The notes beneath the pieces were generated by a model. That model was not told the origin of the DNA. It did not search any database and worked only from the letters and a program-made list of their open reading frames with translations. The position numbers were made by a program, and so were the translations under genes. Below are positions 25,680 through 34,706 of a DNA stretch of 64,000 bases, piece by piece. The stretch is taken from the NCBI GenBank assembly GCA_021151825.1, contig JAGKWQ010000009.1:124001-188000 (forward strand), in the 5' to 3' direction. Each line of letters opens with the position of its first letter. Within the stretch, counting starts at the first letter, position 1. Source of the stretch: Cellvibrionaceae bacterium. GTDB taxonomy: Bacteria; Pseudomonadota; Gammaproteobacteria; Pseudomonadales; Cellvibrionaceae.

Positions 25680-26639
25680 TTAGGTTTTTTTAGATAATAA
25701 CTCGCGCTCAAGCAAAATTTTCTTTCGTGCAATACCCCATCGATAACCGGACAAGTCGCCATCACTCCGCACTACTCGGTGACAGGGGATGGCGACAGCG
25801 AGATGATTTGCGGCGCAAGCACCTGCCACAGCACGTACTGCTTTGGGGGAATTTATCAGTGTTGCAATTTCGGCATAACTTCGTGTTTCACCCGGCGGAA
25901 TCTTTTGTAACGCATCCCACACTTGTTGTTGAAAAACGGTACCGTGTATATCCAGGGGCAAATTAAATATTAATGTAGGACTTTCAATAAACTGGATTAC
26001 TGTTTGTAGTTTTTCTTCAAAATCGGCAGCCCCTTGAATTAATGACGCTTTTGGAAAACGGTGTTGCAGATCGGCTCGCAAAGCCTCTGCATCATCGTCC
26101 AGTAATATTGCGCAAACACCTTTTTCATTGTGTGCAACTAATACTTTCCCCAACGACGATTTTCCGATGGCGAATTGAATGGTTATGGTGGTGTTTCTCT
26201 TCCGTTGTGATAGTTGATGTGCAGATTGTTGTTGACGATAGGCTTTTGCATAGGCTTTGGGGCTTAGACCAGTGGTGGATTTAAACAACCGCTGTAAATG
26301 GTAAGCGCTAATGCCGGCGTAATTAGCAAGTTCTGCCAACGTGGGTTCTTGTTCTGCTGCTTCGATATAACGGCACAGGCGAGTAATGCGCTCCGCATTT
26401 TGTTGGTCGCTGCGGGTGTCTTGCGGACGGCAACGTTTGCAAGGGCGAAATCCTGCTGCCTCTGCTTGTAGTGCATTATCAAAAAAGCGCACGTTATCCG
26501 GCTTGGGCTGGCGCGATGGGCAACCAGGGCGACAGTAAACCCCAGTGGTAATTACCGCATAAATAAATTGATCATTTGCACTGGCTGAAGACAATTGTTG
26601 CCAGCGTGGATCAGTGGTTATATCAGCAGGTTTAGTCAT
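25680..26639 (-). CDS. ada: bifunctional Ada: methylated-DNA methyltransferase and AraC-type regulator
   Basis: The 319-residue protein shows all three Ada parts. The N-terminal zinc domain has Cys36 and Cys40 (VYCRPGC) and FRPCKRC; Cys36 corresponds to the E. coli Ada methyl-phosphotriester acceptor. An AraC HTH follows (LAELANYAGISAYHLQRLF). The C-terminal O6-methylguanine methyltransferase domain has the acceptor motif IPCHRVV. The methylated N-terminal form activates ada and alkA. ATG 26639 is chosen over GTG 26648; neither has a clear ribosome binding site. Confidence 0.95.
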   Translation of the reverse strand: MTKPADITTDPRWQQLSSASANDQFIYAVITTGVYCRPGCPSRQPKPDNVRFFDNALQAEAAGFRPCKRCRPQDTRSDQQNAERITRLCRYIEAAEQEPTLAELANYAGISAYHLQRLFKSTTGLSPKAYAKAYRQQQSAHQLSQRKRNTTITIQFAIGKSSLGKVLVAHNEKGVCAILLDDDAEALRADLQHRFPKASLIQGAADFEEKLQTVIQFIESPTLIFNLPLDIHGTVFQQQVWDALQKIPPGETRSYAEIATLINSPKAVRAVAGACAANHLAVAIPCHRVVRSDGDLSGYRWGIARKKILLERELLSKKT

Positions 26640-26726
26640 AGCAATCACAGTGCAGTTATTCTGGAATTACTCTACCGGTAAAACGGATGAACTACAGCGC
26701 AAATCTTGCTATGACATTCGAAATAA

Positions 26727-28289
26727 TTATTCGAGGCTTGCTTCAGGTTTGCGCAGCATTTGTGGTGTGGCAAGCGCCAGTAAAATCAATGTGGCAAGTA
26801 ATACAATTGGGCCGCTGGTAACGATCATAAATGGCGTCCAGTCTTTAACGGCATAAATAGTGCCAGTAAACGTTTGGGCTTTGAAGGAATCACTCTTGCT
26901 CAGGATCTTACCTTTGTTGTCGATAATAGCGCTGGGGCCATTGTTCGTTGAATACACTAGATAACGGCCAGTTTCCAGTGCGCGCATTTGCGCCATTTGC
27001 ATAAATTGTTTGGATTGAATGGAATCCAGAAACCAGCCCAGGTTATTTACACTCAACAATACTTGAGTCTCTTTAGCGGCAGTAGCAATTAAATCGGGAT
27101 AAACAATTTCATAACAAATTGCCGGTGTAATGCGCACACCATTGGCAATCAAGCCATGCTGGTCTTGTGGGCCAACGTGAATAAACGATGTCGGTAAGTT
27201 GAAGAATTCGATTAATCCGCGCAATTGATCTTCTAACGGAACATATTCGCCAAAAGGCACGAGACGGCGTTTGTGGTAAAAACCATAGCCGTTACCCAAA
27301 CCGGCAACAGAGTTGTAGTATTTTTGTTGTTCACGGTCTTCATAAATGACACCGGTAAATAAAGCAGATTCATTGAGTGAGGCTTGTTTATTTATTTCTT
27401 CCAGGAAGGGAAGTGCATCATGATAAGTCAGCGAAGTCGGGATGGCTGCTTCGGGCCAAATTACCCAATTGTTTTTCCATAAATCATTGCTTAATTCGCG
27501 TAATTGATTCAATGCTGCAATAGTAGAAGCCTGATTAAAGCTCAGTTTAATGCTTTGATCGATATTAGGTTGCACCATACCAACGGTAATGGGTTTGGTA
27601 TCTGGTTCGGCCCAGGTAATAGTTTTTAATCCTGCACCGATTACCCAAAATAAAATTGCGCAACTGCTGAGAATAATGAGTGGAATATTTTTAGCGGCAT
27701 CATTTTTATAGCGCCACAACCAGTCAGTAATTACACCGGCACAGAATACAAGAATAAAACTGATACTGATTACACCGGCAACAGGTGCCCAACCGGCCAG
27801 CCAAGTATTTAAGTGGGCATAACCCAAATATAACCAGGGGAAACCGGTCAGCAGCCAGGTGCGAATCCACTCACCCAGTATCCAGCAGGCGGGTAGGGCA
27901 AGTGTTATTGCAAAGCGGTTGTAACTAAACCATTTCCCGTAAATATAAAACGGAATGCAAAATATCATTGCCATAAAGCAAGCGAAAATAAATACCAGAA
28001 AGGCCGCAAATAGCGGAGATGCACCACCAAAATTATGGATGCTGGTGTAAATCCAGTGAATGCCTGCGCAGTAAAATCCAACACCAAACGCAAAGCTTCG
28101 CCACAGTACATCTTTCAATGATTGTTCTTTTAGGAGCAACGCAAATGCAACAAGGCTCACCAGAGTAATTGGCCAGATATTGAACGGTGCAAAACTCAAC
28201 GTGATTAATGCACCACTTATTAGTGCAATCAACAATGCATATTTATTGGATAAATTTAAAATATTCCTGGCGATCATAATTGTTTTCAT
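26727..28289 (-). CDS. lnt: apolipoprotein N-acyltransferase
   Basis: The 520-residue membrane enzyme has about six N-terminal TM segments followed by a nitrilase-fold periplasmic domain and a C-terminal TM helix. Catalytic residues of Lnt are present: Glu in WPEAAIP, Lys in YHKRRLVPFGEYVP and Cys in TPAICYE. It adds the third acyl chain to lipoproteins, of which this window encodes several. The usual order phoH-ybeY-corC-lnt holds, but a strong hairpin/T-tract lies just before this start. There is no ribosome binding site at ATG 28289; ATG 28277 is an alternative start. Confidence 0.95.
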   Translation of the reverse strand: MKTIMIARNILNLSNKYALLIALISGALITLSFAPFNIWPITLVSLVAFALLLKEQSLKDVLWRSFAFGVGFYCAGIHWIYTSIHNFGGASPLFAAFLVFIFACFMAMIFCIPFYIYGKWFSYNRFAITLALPACWILGEWIRTWLLTGFPWLYLGYAHLNTWLAGWAPVAGVISISFILVFCAGVITDWLWRYKNDAAKNIPLIILSSCAILFWVIGAGLKTITWAEPDTKPITVGMVQPNIDQSIKLSFNQASTIAALNQLRELSNDLWKNNWVIWPEAAIPTSLTYHDALPFLEEINKQASLNESALFTGVIYEDREQQKYYNSVAGLGNGYGFYHKRRLVPFGEYVPLEDQLRGLIEFFNLPTSFIHVGPQDQHGLIANGVRITPAICYEIVYPDLIATAAKETQVLLSVNNLGWFLDSIQSKQFMQMAQMRALETGRYLVYSTNNGPSAIIDNKGKILSKSDSFKAQTFTGTIYAVKDWTPFMIVTSGPIVLLATLILLALATPQMLRKPEASLE

Positions 28290-28295
28290 TGGTTT

Positions 28296-28321
28296 AAAAA
28301 AATCCCGCCAGAAGGCGGGAT
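28296..28321 (-). terminator. intrinsic terminator immediately upstream of lnt
   Basis: On the minus strand the stem ATCCCGCC/GGCGGGAT (positions 28302-28309 and 28314-28321, loop of 4) is followed by a run of seven T (28296-28302). It ends only 7 nt before the lnt start codon, so it can act as the corC terminator or as an attenuator for lnt. Confidence 0.8.
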
Positions 28322-28428
28322 CTTATTGGATTTAAATGGTAAAACTTAACCAAGGCTTGGAGGTTGTACGGTAACAAATCCCTTTACCAAATGATCTTTC
28401 TCTATTTCATAGTTAAAGAATGATTTGG

Positions 28429-29286
28429 CTAATCGTTTAGAATCGTCAATCGCAGTAAATGAATCTGGCGGTTATCAGCATAGAGCACACGGAATTGCAT
28501 GTTATCCAGTTGAACAATTTCATTACGCTTGGGCAAATGGCCAAACTCCTGCATTAATAGACCGCCGAGAGTATCGAAATCTTCATCGCTAAAAATAGTA
28601 CCAAAAAATTCATTGAAGCTTTCGATTGGTGTAAGTGCTTTAATGATGTAATCATTTTCGCTTACGCGTTTGATGTAATCTGAAGTTTCTTCTTCCTCGT
28701 CAGTTTCATCTTCGATTTCACCAACAATTTCTTCAAGAATATCCTCAATAGTCAATAATCCGGTAATTCCGCCGTATTCATCCATTACCAGGGCCATGTG
28801 GTAGCGGTTTTCGCGGAATTCACGCAATAAAATGTTTACACGCTTGCTCTCCGGGACAATGTTTGCCGGACGTAAAATGGTTTCGATATTGAAATTATCG
28901 GTGCCTTTAAGGGCGAGCGGTAGTAAGTCCTTGGCAAGCAAAATGCCGCGCACATCGTCAATGTTTTCACCAATAACCGGAAAACGGGAATGGCCTGATT
29001 CGATAATTTTCGGCAGATATTCCTGCGGAGAATCTTCAATACGAATAGCCACAATATGGGAACGTGGCACCATAATTTCGCGTGCCTGCAAGGAGGAAAC
29101 GTCCATTGCACCTTCGATAATGCTCAGGGCTTCCTGATCCAGCAATTGGTTATCGGCAGCGTCTTTGATGATCTCCATCAATTCATCGCGGGATTTCGGT
29201 TCCGCGCTGAAGGCATGGAGGAGTTTATCCAGCCAGGATCGTTCGTGTTTTTCGGTGGTGGTGCTACTCGGATGTTCGTCCGACAT
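28429..29286 (-). CDS. corC: CorC/YbeX family CBS-domain protein
   Basis: The 285-residue cytoplasmic protein has a short N-terminal region, two CBS domains (about 65-195: EIMVPRSHIVAI, HSRFPVIGEN, ALVMDEYGGITGLLTIEDILEEIVGEI) and a CorC_HlyC transporter-associated domain at the end. The family is linked to Mg2+/Co2+ efflux and, as YbeX, to ribosome metabolism. The start is ATG 29286 (MSDEHPSS) rather than 29301. It lies 20 bp downstream of ybeY. Confidence 0.92.
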   Translation of the reverse strand: MSDEHPSSTTTEKHERSWLDKLLHAFSAEPKSRDELMEIIKDAADNQLLDQEALSIIEGAMDVSSLQAREIMVPRSHIVAIRIEDSPQEYLPKIIESGHSRFPVIGENIDDVRGILLAKDLLPLALKGTDNFNIETILRPANIVPESKRVNILLREFRENRYHMALVMDEYGGITGLLTIEDILEEIVGEIEDETDEEEETSDYIKRVSENDYIIKALTPIESFNEFFGTIFSDEDFDTLGGLLMQEFGHLPKRNEIVQLDNMQFRVLYADNRQIHLLRLTILND

Positions 29287-29306
29287 GATGATAGTTCCCA
29301 AGGTCT

Positions 29307-29777
29307 TTATTCTTCAGCAGTGAGATAGTCTTGATAGGGGGCGGGGAATCCCAGCCCGGTGATGATTTCGGTTTCCAGTGCTTCCATGGTTTCGGCTTCG
29401 TCATCGTCAATATGATCAAACCCCAATAAATGCAGGCTGCCATGAACCAACATGTGGGCCCAATGGGCCTCCAGTGTTTTGCTTTGCTCTTGCGCTTCCC
29501 GTTCTACCACTGGTGCGCATACAACGAGATCCCCCAAAAGTGGAACACCTACTTCTTCGGGAATATCAGCAGGGAAGGAAAGCACATTGGTTGGCTTGTT
29601 TTTACCCCGGTATTGCGAATTCAATTCCTGGCTTTCGGCCTCATCGACTATATAGAGACTGACTTCAGCCTCGTCCAGTTCCTGACTTTTAAGCGCAGCA
29701 GTAATCCAGCTTTCCAACGCAGCAACAGTCGGTAAATGCTGGCTGCTGCTATTGGTTTCAATATCAATCTGGTACAT
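29307..29777 (-). CDS. ybeY: endoribonuclease YbeY
   Basis: The 156-residue protein has the zinc motif HGSLHLLGFDH (H-x3-H-x5-H). YbeY takes part in 16S rRNA 3-prime maturation and ribosome quality control. The longer frame to 29816 would overlap phoH. ATG 29777 (MYQIDIE) lies 1 nt after the phoH stop codon, gives the normal length and suggests translational coupling with phoH. Confidence 0.94.
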   Translation of the reverse strand: MYQIDIETNSSSQHLPTVAALESWITAALKSQELDEAEVSLYIVDEAESQELNSQYRGKNKPTNVLSFPADIPEEVGVPLLGDLVVCAPVVEREAQEQSKTLEAHWAHMLVHGSLHLLGFDHIDDDEAETMEALETEIITGLGFPAPYQDYLTAEE

Positions 29778-29778
29778 A

Positions 29779-30840
29779 TCAGTCGGCTTTTGGCTGCTTT
29801 TGTTCAAACGCATCATAGGCCTCTACGATGCGTTGTACGATTGGGTGACGAACAACGTCCTTTGAGGTGAAATGCGTAAAGCTGATGCCATTAACGTTGT
29901 CCAATACTTCAATCGCATGGCGCAAACCGGATGCTACACCGCGTGGCAAGTCAATCTGTGTTGGATCGCCGGTAATGACCGCTGTGGTACCAAAACCAAT
30001 GCGGGTCAGGAACATTTTCATCTGTTCACGAGTGGTGTTCTGGCTTTCGTCGAGGATTACAAACGAATTATTCAGGGTGCGACCACGCATAAAGGCGAGT
30101 GGGGCAACCTCGATAACGCCACGCTCCATTAGTTTGCCAACAGTATCAAACCCTAACATTTCAAATAATGCATCGTAGAGCGGACGTAGGTAAGGATCGA
30201 CCTTCTGCGCCAGATCACCGGGTAAGAACCCCAATTTTTCACCGGCTTCTACTGCAGGGCGTACCAGCAGGATGCGCTCGATCTCATTTTTAAGCAGGGC
30301 CTCTACTGCGCAAGCAACGGCTAAATAGGTTTTGCCGGTACCGGCCGGGCCAATACCAAAGTTGATATCGTGCTTTTGAACGGCACGCACATAACGTTGC
30401 TGGTTTAAGCCGCGTGGTTTAATAGTGCATTTTTTGGTACGGATAAGGGTGATACCTTCATCACCATCAGTTTCCTTTGCAGAAGCATCGTTTGCCGTAG
30501 CGGATAATGCCTCTGTATCGGCTTGATCAAGTTGTTGCATAAGTTGTTCTATACCTGAGGTTTGCAAAGCCAGATGAACTTCGTCAGGGGTGAGTTCGGC
30601 GTGTTCAGTTAATTGATAGAGGTTGCGCAAGAGTTCGGCAGCGGCACGAATGGTATCGGCAGGCCCGATTAGTTCGAAATCAGTACCGCGATGGCGGATT
30701 TCTATATCAAGGCGCTCTTCGATCTGGCGCAGGTGCTGACCTAGCAGACCATTGAGATTCGCAAGTCGGCGACTGTCACCCGGTGCCAGGCTTAGCTGGT
30801 AGGTAACGGTTTCCGGGGCGGAGGTGACGTGACTATTCAA
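29779..30840 (-). CDS. ybeZ: PhoH-like ATPase (YbeZ)
   Basis: The 353-residue cytoplasmic P-loop ATPase has an N-terminal KH-like region (about 15-90) and a PhoH domain with Walker A GPAGTGKTYLA and Walker B FVILDESQNTT. PhoH/YbeZ works with YbeY in RNA metabolism. It heads the minus-strand cluster ybeZ-ybeY-corC-lnt. In many gammaproteobacteria miaB lies directly upstream; here miaB is 9.4 kb away on the same strand, with unrelated genes in between. Confidence 0.93.
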   Translation of the reverse strand: MNSHVTSAPETVTYQLSLAPGDSRRLANLNGLLGQHLRQIEERLDIEIRHRGTDFELIGPADTIRAAAELLRNLYQLTEHAELTPDEVHLALQTSGIEQLMQQLDQADTEALSATANDASAKETDGDEGITLIRTKKCTIKPRGLNQQRYVRAVQKHDINFGIGPAGTGKTYLAVACAVEALLKNEIERILLVRPAVEAGEKLGFLPGDLAQKVDPYLRPLYDALFEMLGFDTVGKLMERGVIEVAPLAFMRGRTLNNSFVILDESQNTTREQMKMFLTRIGFGTTAVITGDPTQIDLPRGVASGLRHAIEVLDNVNGISFTHFTSKDVVRHPIVQRIVEAYDAFEQKQPKAD

Positions 30841-31007
30841 AGCAGGTATTGATCTCTTTCAGCTTCAGTTAAGGTAAGACTAAACCATTCAGCAGGGAGG
30901 TTAAAGTACAAATTAGTCGCTGCAATGCTAATTAACGTTACCATTCTTATTGTTATGCTTTAGAAGTTAATCATAACCTTATGTATTTAAAGTATATTTT
31001 ATTCAAT

Positions 31008-31034
31008 ATGTGGAGATGCAATGCATCCCCACAT
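31008..31034 (-). terminator. weak hairpin after the BON-domain gene
   Basis: ATGTGGAGATGC (31008-31019) and GCATCCCCACAT (31023-31034) pair over 12 bp with one mismatch and a 3-nt loop, just past the stop codon of the BON gene on the minus strand. The T-tract is poor. Confidence 0.45.
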
Positions 31035-31048
31035 CTGCTTATTGCCGG

Positions 31049-31726
31049 TTACGATTTCACGTCCAGTTTATTCACCACATTTTTAACATCATTTTGCTTT
31101 GCTGCTATAGCTTGGGCAAGATCCTTTTGCGCCCCACTGTGTACTTTGCCTGACAAGGTTACAACGTTATTGTAGGTATCTACATTGATTTCCAAGCCTT
31201 CAACATTTTTTGAAGCCAATAATTCGGTTTTAATTGCAGCTGTTGTAGATACATCATTCACATATTGCGAAAAGCTGCGGCGAGTAGGTGTATCCGTGCT
31301 GGTTTGTGGATTGGCAGTCGCAGCTGGCTTTGCTGTTACTTTAAGATTGTTTTTAACCGAGTCGATACCCTCAATACCCAGGGCAATATTTTCTGCGAGT
31401 TCTTTTTGGATGTCAGAATAGACATCACCGCTTAGTGTGGCGACGTTGTTATCAACATTGATATCAATATCCAGTGCCTTAAGGTGCTTATTTAAAACAA
31501 GTGCAGTTTCCAGTTTGCTTTCAATCCACCCATCTTTAAATGCTTCTTTACTGTCTTTCCAGGTTTGTTTGCTGTCTTGTTTGAACTCCGCCCAATATTC
31601 CTTAGCTGATTGTTTGTCCGTGTGAGGATTATGTGTTTCATCAGCCGCATTTGCTGTGGGTATTGTCACTATTGCTACTGCAAAAATAAATGCACTTGCA
31701 CGTGGTTGGAATTGTAGTGATTTCAT
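31049..31726 (-). CDS. periplasmic BON-domain protein (OsmY-like)
   Basis: The 225-residue protein has a signal peptide (MKSLQFQPRASAFIFAVAIVTIPTANAAD), a charged Lys/Asp/Trp-rich segment (EYWAEFKQDSKQTWKDSKEAF) and two BON domains (about 75-125 and 165-220), each with a VATLSGDV or VVTLSGKV core. BON proteins bind membranes or stabilise the envelope under osmotic stress. ATG 31726 is preferred because AGGAGA lies 7 nt upstream. It diverges from the AI-2E family transporter gene. Confidence 0.88.
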   Translation of the reverse strand: MKSLQFQPRASAFIFAVAIVTIPTANAADETHNPHTDKQSAKEYWAEFKQDSKQTWKDSKEAFKDGWIESKLETALVLNKHLKALDIDINVDNNVATLSGDVYSDIQKELAENIALGIEGIDSVKNNLKVTAKPAATANPQTSTDTPTRRSFSQYVNDVSTTAAIKTELLASKNVEGLEINVDTYNNVVTLSGKVHSGAQKDLAQAIAAKQNDVKNVVNKLDVKS

Positions 31727-32016
31727 GATTTTTCTCCTTTTCGCCAAAAACGGTGCTCATTGAATGATTGCGCCTTTCGTGCAGAACACAAATTTTATCA
31801 ATGTGAAATGCACAGTTTCGGGATCAGCGGAATTTATGCCAGGTTAAATTGGAATGCAGTAAGTGTTTGTATATTCTTTATTTTTCCAAGTTGCAGATTG
31901 AATAAACGCCATTTATTTTTTTGCAAAAAATGCAAAAAATGTAACTTTTAGGGGCGTTTTTAGATGTGGTATGGAAATGGCAAAGGAATTGGGACATATC
32001 ATGCAGGGGAAGGGCA

Positions 32017-33099
32017 ATGAATACGCGGATCATTATTCATGAGGTAGAAAAACTACAGCAAAAAACGGTCATTCTCGCGCTAAAGTTTTTAGGCGTTATT
32101 GCGTTGCTGTATACATTGTATTTTTGCCGTACGTTGCTTTTGCCAGTGCTTGTTGCAGGGTTTATTGCCTTGTTTTCCAGTCCGTTAGTTCGATTTCTTG
32201 CCGGACATAAAATCCCCCATGCGCTGGCATCATTAATCGTGGTGATTATTTTATTTTTTAGCCTGATTTTAGCGGTTGGATTTTTAATTGAGCCTGCCAG
32301 TCAATGGCTGAATAATTTGCCTGCGCTTGGTGACAAACTCTCGCTACAAATGGACGGCTTATCTGAATCCTTTAACGCACTTAAAACGACGTTTTTGGCT
32401 ACCCGCAATTCAGATAATACAGTTGCCAATATGATTGAAGGAGTAATGCTATCCGCATTTCCTATTGTTGCTGAAACGACGGCATTATTGGTGATGCAAA
32501 TTTTTTCGGTATTCGTAATCACGTATTTTTTTCTGGAATATGGTGATGATCTCATGCGTAATTTGGTAAGGGCTCAGTCATCATTTAGTGAGAAAAAGAA
32601 AACAGTAATTATTTTTCAAACGGTACGCGATGACATATCGCGTTATGTGTTGGTGATTTTTGTTATTAACTTGGGATTGGGGGTTGCTACAGGAGTAGCG
32701 ATGGCGCTTTTAGGTGTAGATGATCCACTATTGTGGGGAGCTTTGGCGGCGATCCTTAATTTTGCGCCCTATGTCGGGGCCTTATTATTGACAATAATTC
32801 TTACCGGTGTTGGGTTTATAGAATTCAATACTGTAGCGGGGGCATTAATGGTTCCCGGTGCTTTTATCTTTCTCAATTTTATTGAATCACAATTGGTAAC
32901 TCCCACTGTGCTGGGGCAACGTTTTAACATGAACCCATTATTGGTGGTGTTATGGATGTTTGCCTGGGGTTGGGTTTGGGGCGTTATAGGTTTATTAATT
33001 GCCATCCCGCTGTTGGTCTGCTTTAAGATTCTCGCATCTCATTTAAATCTAATCGGTAGCTGGATAAATATCCTGGATTCAGAGATCGTCCGGAAATAA
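32017..33099 (+). CDS. AI-2E family transporter (PerM/TqsA-like)
   Basis: The 360-residue inner-membrane protein has about seven TM segments, with a cytoplasmic/periplasmic helical insert near 95-150 and the family pattern PLLWGALAAILNFAPYVGALLLT. Members export AI-2, ions or other small molecules; the substrate here is unknown. ATG 32017 has an AAGGG ribosome binding site and gives a normal N-terminus; the longer frame from 31966 is rejected. It precedes the DUF1328 gene by 244 bp. Confidence 0.88.
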   Translation: MNTRIIIHEVEKLQQKTVILALKFLGVIALLYTLYFCRTLLLPVLVAGFIALFSSPLVRFLAGHKIPHALASLIVVIILFFSLILAVGFLIEPASQWLNNLPALGDKLSLQMDGLSESFNALKTTFLATRNSDNTVANMIEGVMLSAFPIVAETTALLVMQIFSVFVITYFFLEYGDDLMRNLVRAQSSFSEKKKTVIIFQTVRDDISRYVLVIFVINLGLGVATGVAMALLGVDDPLLWGALAAILNFAPYVGALLLTIILTGVGFIEFNTVAGALMVPGAFIFLNFIESQLVTPTVLGQRFNMNPLLVVLWMFAWGWVWGVIGLLIAIPLLVCFKILASHLNLIGSWINILDSEIVRK

Positions 33100-33343
33100 C
33101 ACGCCTGTAATAATTTCTATTTTTGCAATATTTTCAAGTTTTCAATCCATATAAGCCTGGGTTTTATAAGGAAAATTTATTTAGCGGTATGATGGTAGTG
33201 TCATTATTAACCTATTTGGCTGTAATCAAACGGTTTTTGGTGAAAATAATAATAATAGCGATGAGTTATCAAATATGGCACGCAGATTGAAATGAAATTG
33301 ATGGAAATGTGTAATTGCGCAAATGTGCAAAAAGGAGAACTCT

Positions 33344-33505
33344 ATGCTGTACTACTCAATAGTGTTTTTTATTGTCGCTATCATTGCAGCTATTTTAGGA
33401 TTTGGTGGTGTTGCGGGAGCAGCAGCGGGAATCGCAAAAATACTGTTTTATATATTTTTAGTGTTGTTAGTGTTGTCGTTAGTATTTGGCCGGCGTCGAT
33501 TTTGA
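33344..33505 (+). CDS. DUF1328 small membrane protein (YtjA-like)
   Basis: The 53-residue protein MLYYSIVFFIVAIIAA... has two TM helices and ends in FGRRRF, typical of DUF1328. It is often induced by stress; its function is unknown. AAAAGGAG lies 6 nt before ATG 33344. It begins a run of four small envelope genes. Confidence 0.88.
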   Translation: MLYYSIVFFIVAIIAAILGFGGVAGAAAGIAKILFYIFLVLLVLSLVFGRRRF

Positions 33506-33549
33506 CCGGATGAATAAACTGTTCTTATTATTGGATAAGAGGTGAATTT

Positions 33550-33837
33550 ATGGCTACTCAACCATCGTTAAAAAATATCGAAAATGGACGGCTCAATGAT
33601 ATTACTATCGCTGAAGCTATTGCCCAGTTTAAGGATGCGACGGCGCAAATTTATGATGCAGTCGGCCTCCTCGGTAATGCTTCTGCTGCTTCTGCCAAAG
33701 CCCAATTGCATGAAGGTAAGGTAAAAGCATTGGAGCTGGAAGAAAAGGCTGAAGAGGTAGTAAAGGCTCGTCCCCTGGTTGCTGTTGGTGTGGCCTTTGC
33801 GGCAGGGTGGTTGGTATCCCGACTATTGCAACGTTAA
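33550..33837 (+). CDS. ElaB/YqjD/DUF883-like membrane-anchored protein
   Basis: The 95-residue protein has an amphipathic helical N-terminal part (about 1-70, Ala/Glu/Lys-rich) and a C-terminal TM anchor with LVAVGVAFAAGWLVSRLLQR. ElaB/YqjD relatives tether ribosomes or other partners to the inner membrane in stationary phase. A GAGGTGAA ribosome binding site precedes ATG 33550. It lies 44 bp after the DUF1328 gene and 16 bp before the YqjE-like gene. Confidence 0.82.
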   Translation: MATQPSLKNIENGRLNDITIAEAIAQFKDATAQIYDAVGLLGNASAASAKAQLHEGKVKALELEEKAEEVVKARPLVAVGVAFAAGWLVSRLLQR

Positions 33838-33853
33838 GTAAGGGGTATCGATC

Positions 33854-34312
33854 ATGAGCATTCATGATCCCAGGCAGGAGCCTTCTGGGGAAAATACTAC
33901 TTCAGAGGGCATATCTGGAGCATCAGGTGACCTGGAAAAGACGCTGCTACTTGGTGAGCAGATTCTTGGATTGGTGAGTGATGTTGTCGATCTGGCACGT
34001 ATGGAGACCTTATTGGCAATAAAGTCTGCACCAAGGGTATTAATGCTGTGGTTTTTAATGATGCCCATCATTTTGCTAACCTGGTGTTCTTTTTCGGCGT
34101 GGGTGGCGTGGATGTTGTATTCGCTCGATGAGCGGCCAGGCGTGGGGTTATTCGCGTTCTTCCTTCAACAGCTTTTATTGTTGATTGTGTGTCGATGGGT
34201 CTATACCAAAAATCGGTTGCGTATGACGTTGCCTTACACGCGTGCACATATAGATAAATTCATGAAGGGGTTTGCTGATGGATCTGGTAGATCGAGTGAA
34301 GTTAAAAAATAG
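33854..34312 (+). CDS. YqjE-like phage-holin-superfamily membrane protein
   Basis: The 152-residue protein has a soluble N-terminal region (about 1-60) and two TM segments (about 65-90 and 98-118, VLMLWFLMMPIILLTWCSFSAW and VGLFAFFLQQLLLLIVCRW). This layout and its place after an ElaB/YqjD-like gene match YqjE. The function is unknown. An AAGGGG ribosome binding site lies about 8 nt before ATG 33854. Its 3-prime end overlaps the next gene by 35 bp. Confidence 0.72.
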   Translation: MSIHDPRQEPSGENTTSEGISGASGDLEKTLLLGEQILGLVSDVVDLARMETLLAIKSAPRVLMLWFLMMPIILLTWCSFSAWVAWMLYSLDERPGVGLFAFFLQQLLLLIVCRWVYTKNRLRMTLPYTRAHIDKFMKGFADGSGRSSEVKK

Positions 34313-34520
34313 TCAGTTGGTAAGCCGAGAAATCGCCTTACAGGCTTGTTTGCAAAATAATATTAGATACGAGTCCAAGCATGCATCTTTCCTAATCTTC
34401 GTACTCGCGCCATTTGGCATCGGGTTTATCGCACAGCGCTTCGCTAGCGTTAAACTCTCGCCTGGTGCACAATTCATTCGCGTCCTTTTTCCTTTAATTT
34501 CGGCACTCTCGAAATTATGA
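34278..34520 (+). CDS. small YqjK-like protein
   Basis: An 80-residue basic protein (MDLVDRVKLKNSQLVSREIAL...) with one hydrophobic stretch (FLIFVLAPFGIGFIA). By position after ElaB/YqjD- and YqjE-like genes it corresponds to yqjK of E. coli, though sequence similarity is weak. ATG 34278 follows GAAGGGG by 7 nt, a convincing start; the gene overlaps the YqjE-like gene by 35 bp, which suggests translational coupling. Confidence 0.65.
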   Translation: MDLVDRVKLKNSQLVSREIALQACLQNNIRYESKHASFLIFVLAPFGIGFIAQRFASVKLSPGAQFIRVLFPLISALSKL

Positions 34521-34706
34521 TCATTACAGCATTTATTTTTTAAAATAGGCCTCACAATTAAAATGTGTATGTTATTTTAAGTGCCGAATAAAATGCTAAA
34601 AAAGTGATGTAGATCGCTAACTTGTTGATTTAATCTAATTTCTCTTATCCGTGTGGTGCTAGAATCAGCCCCCGCGTGCCGCTAGCCAATAGTGAGGGTA
34701 GGAATC

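Noticed and set aside
26640..26720. Possible Ada box upstream of ada
   Set aside because: Only a partial match (AGCGCAAA on the plus strand) to the known Ada box; not convincing.
28322..28428. Open frame of more than 30 codons on the minus strand between corC and lnt
   Set aside because: It has no ATG, GTG or TTG start with a ribosome binding site, and its length is expected by chance.
30981..31175. 64-codon plus-strand ORF near the BON gene
   Set aside because: It overlaps the 3-prime end of the BON gene in antisense and has no ribosome binding site.
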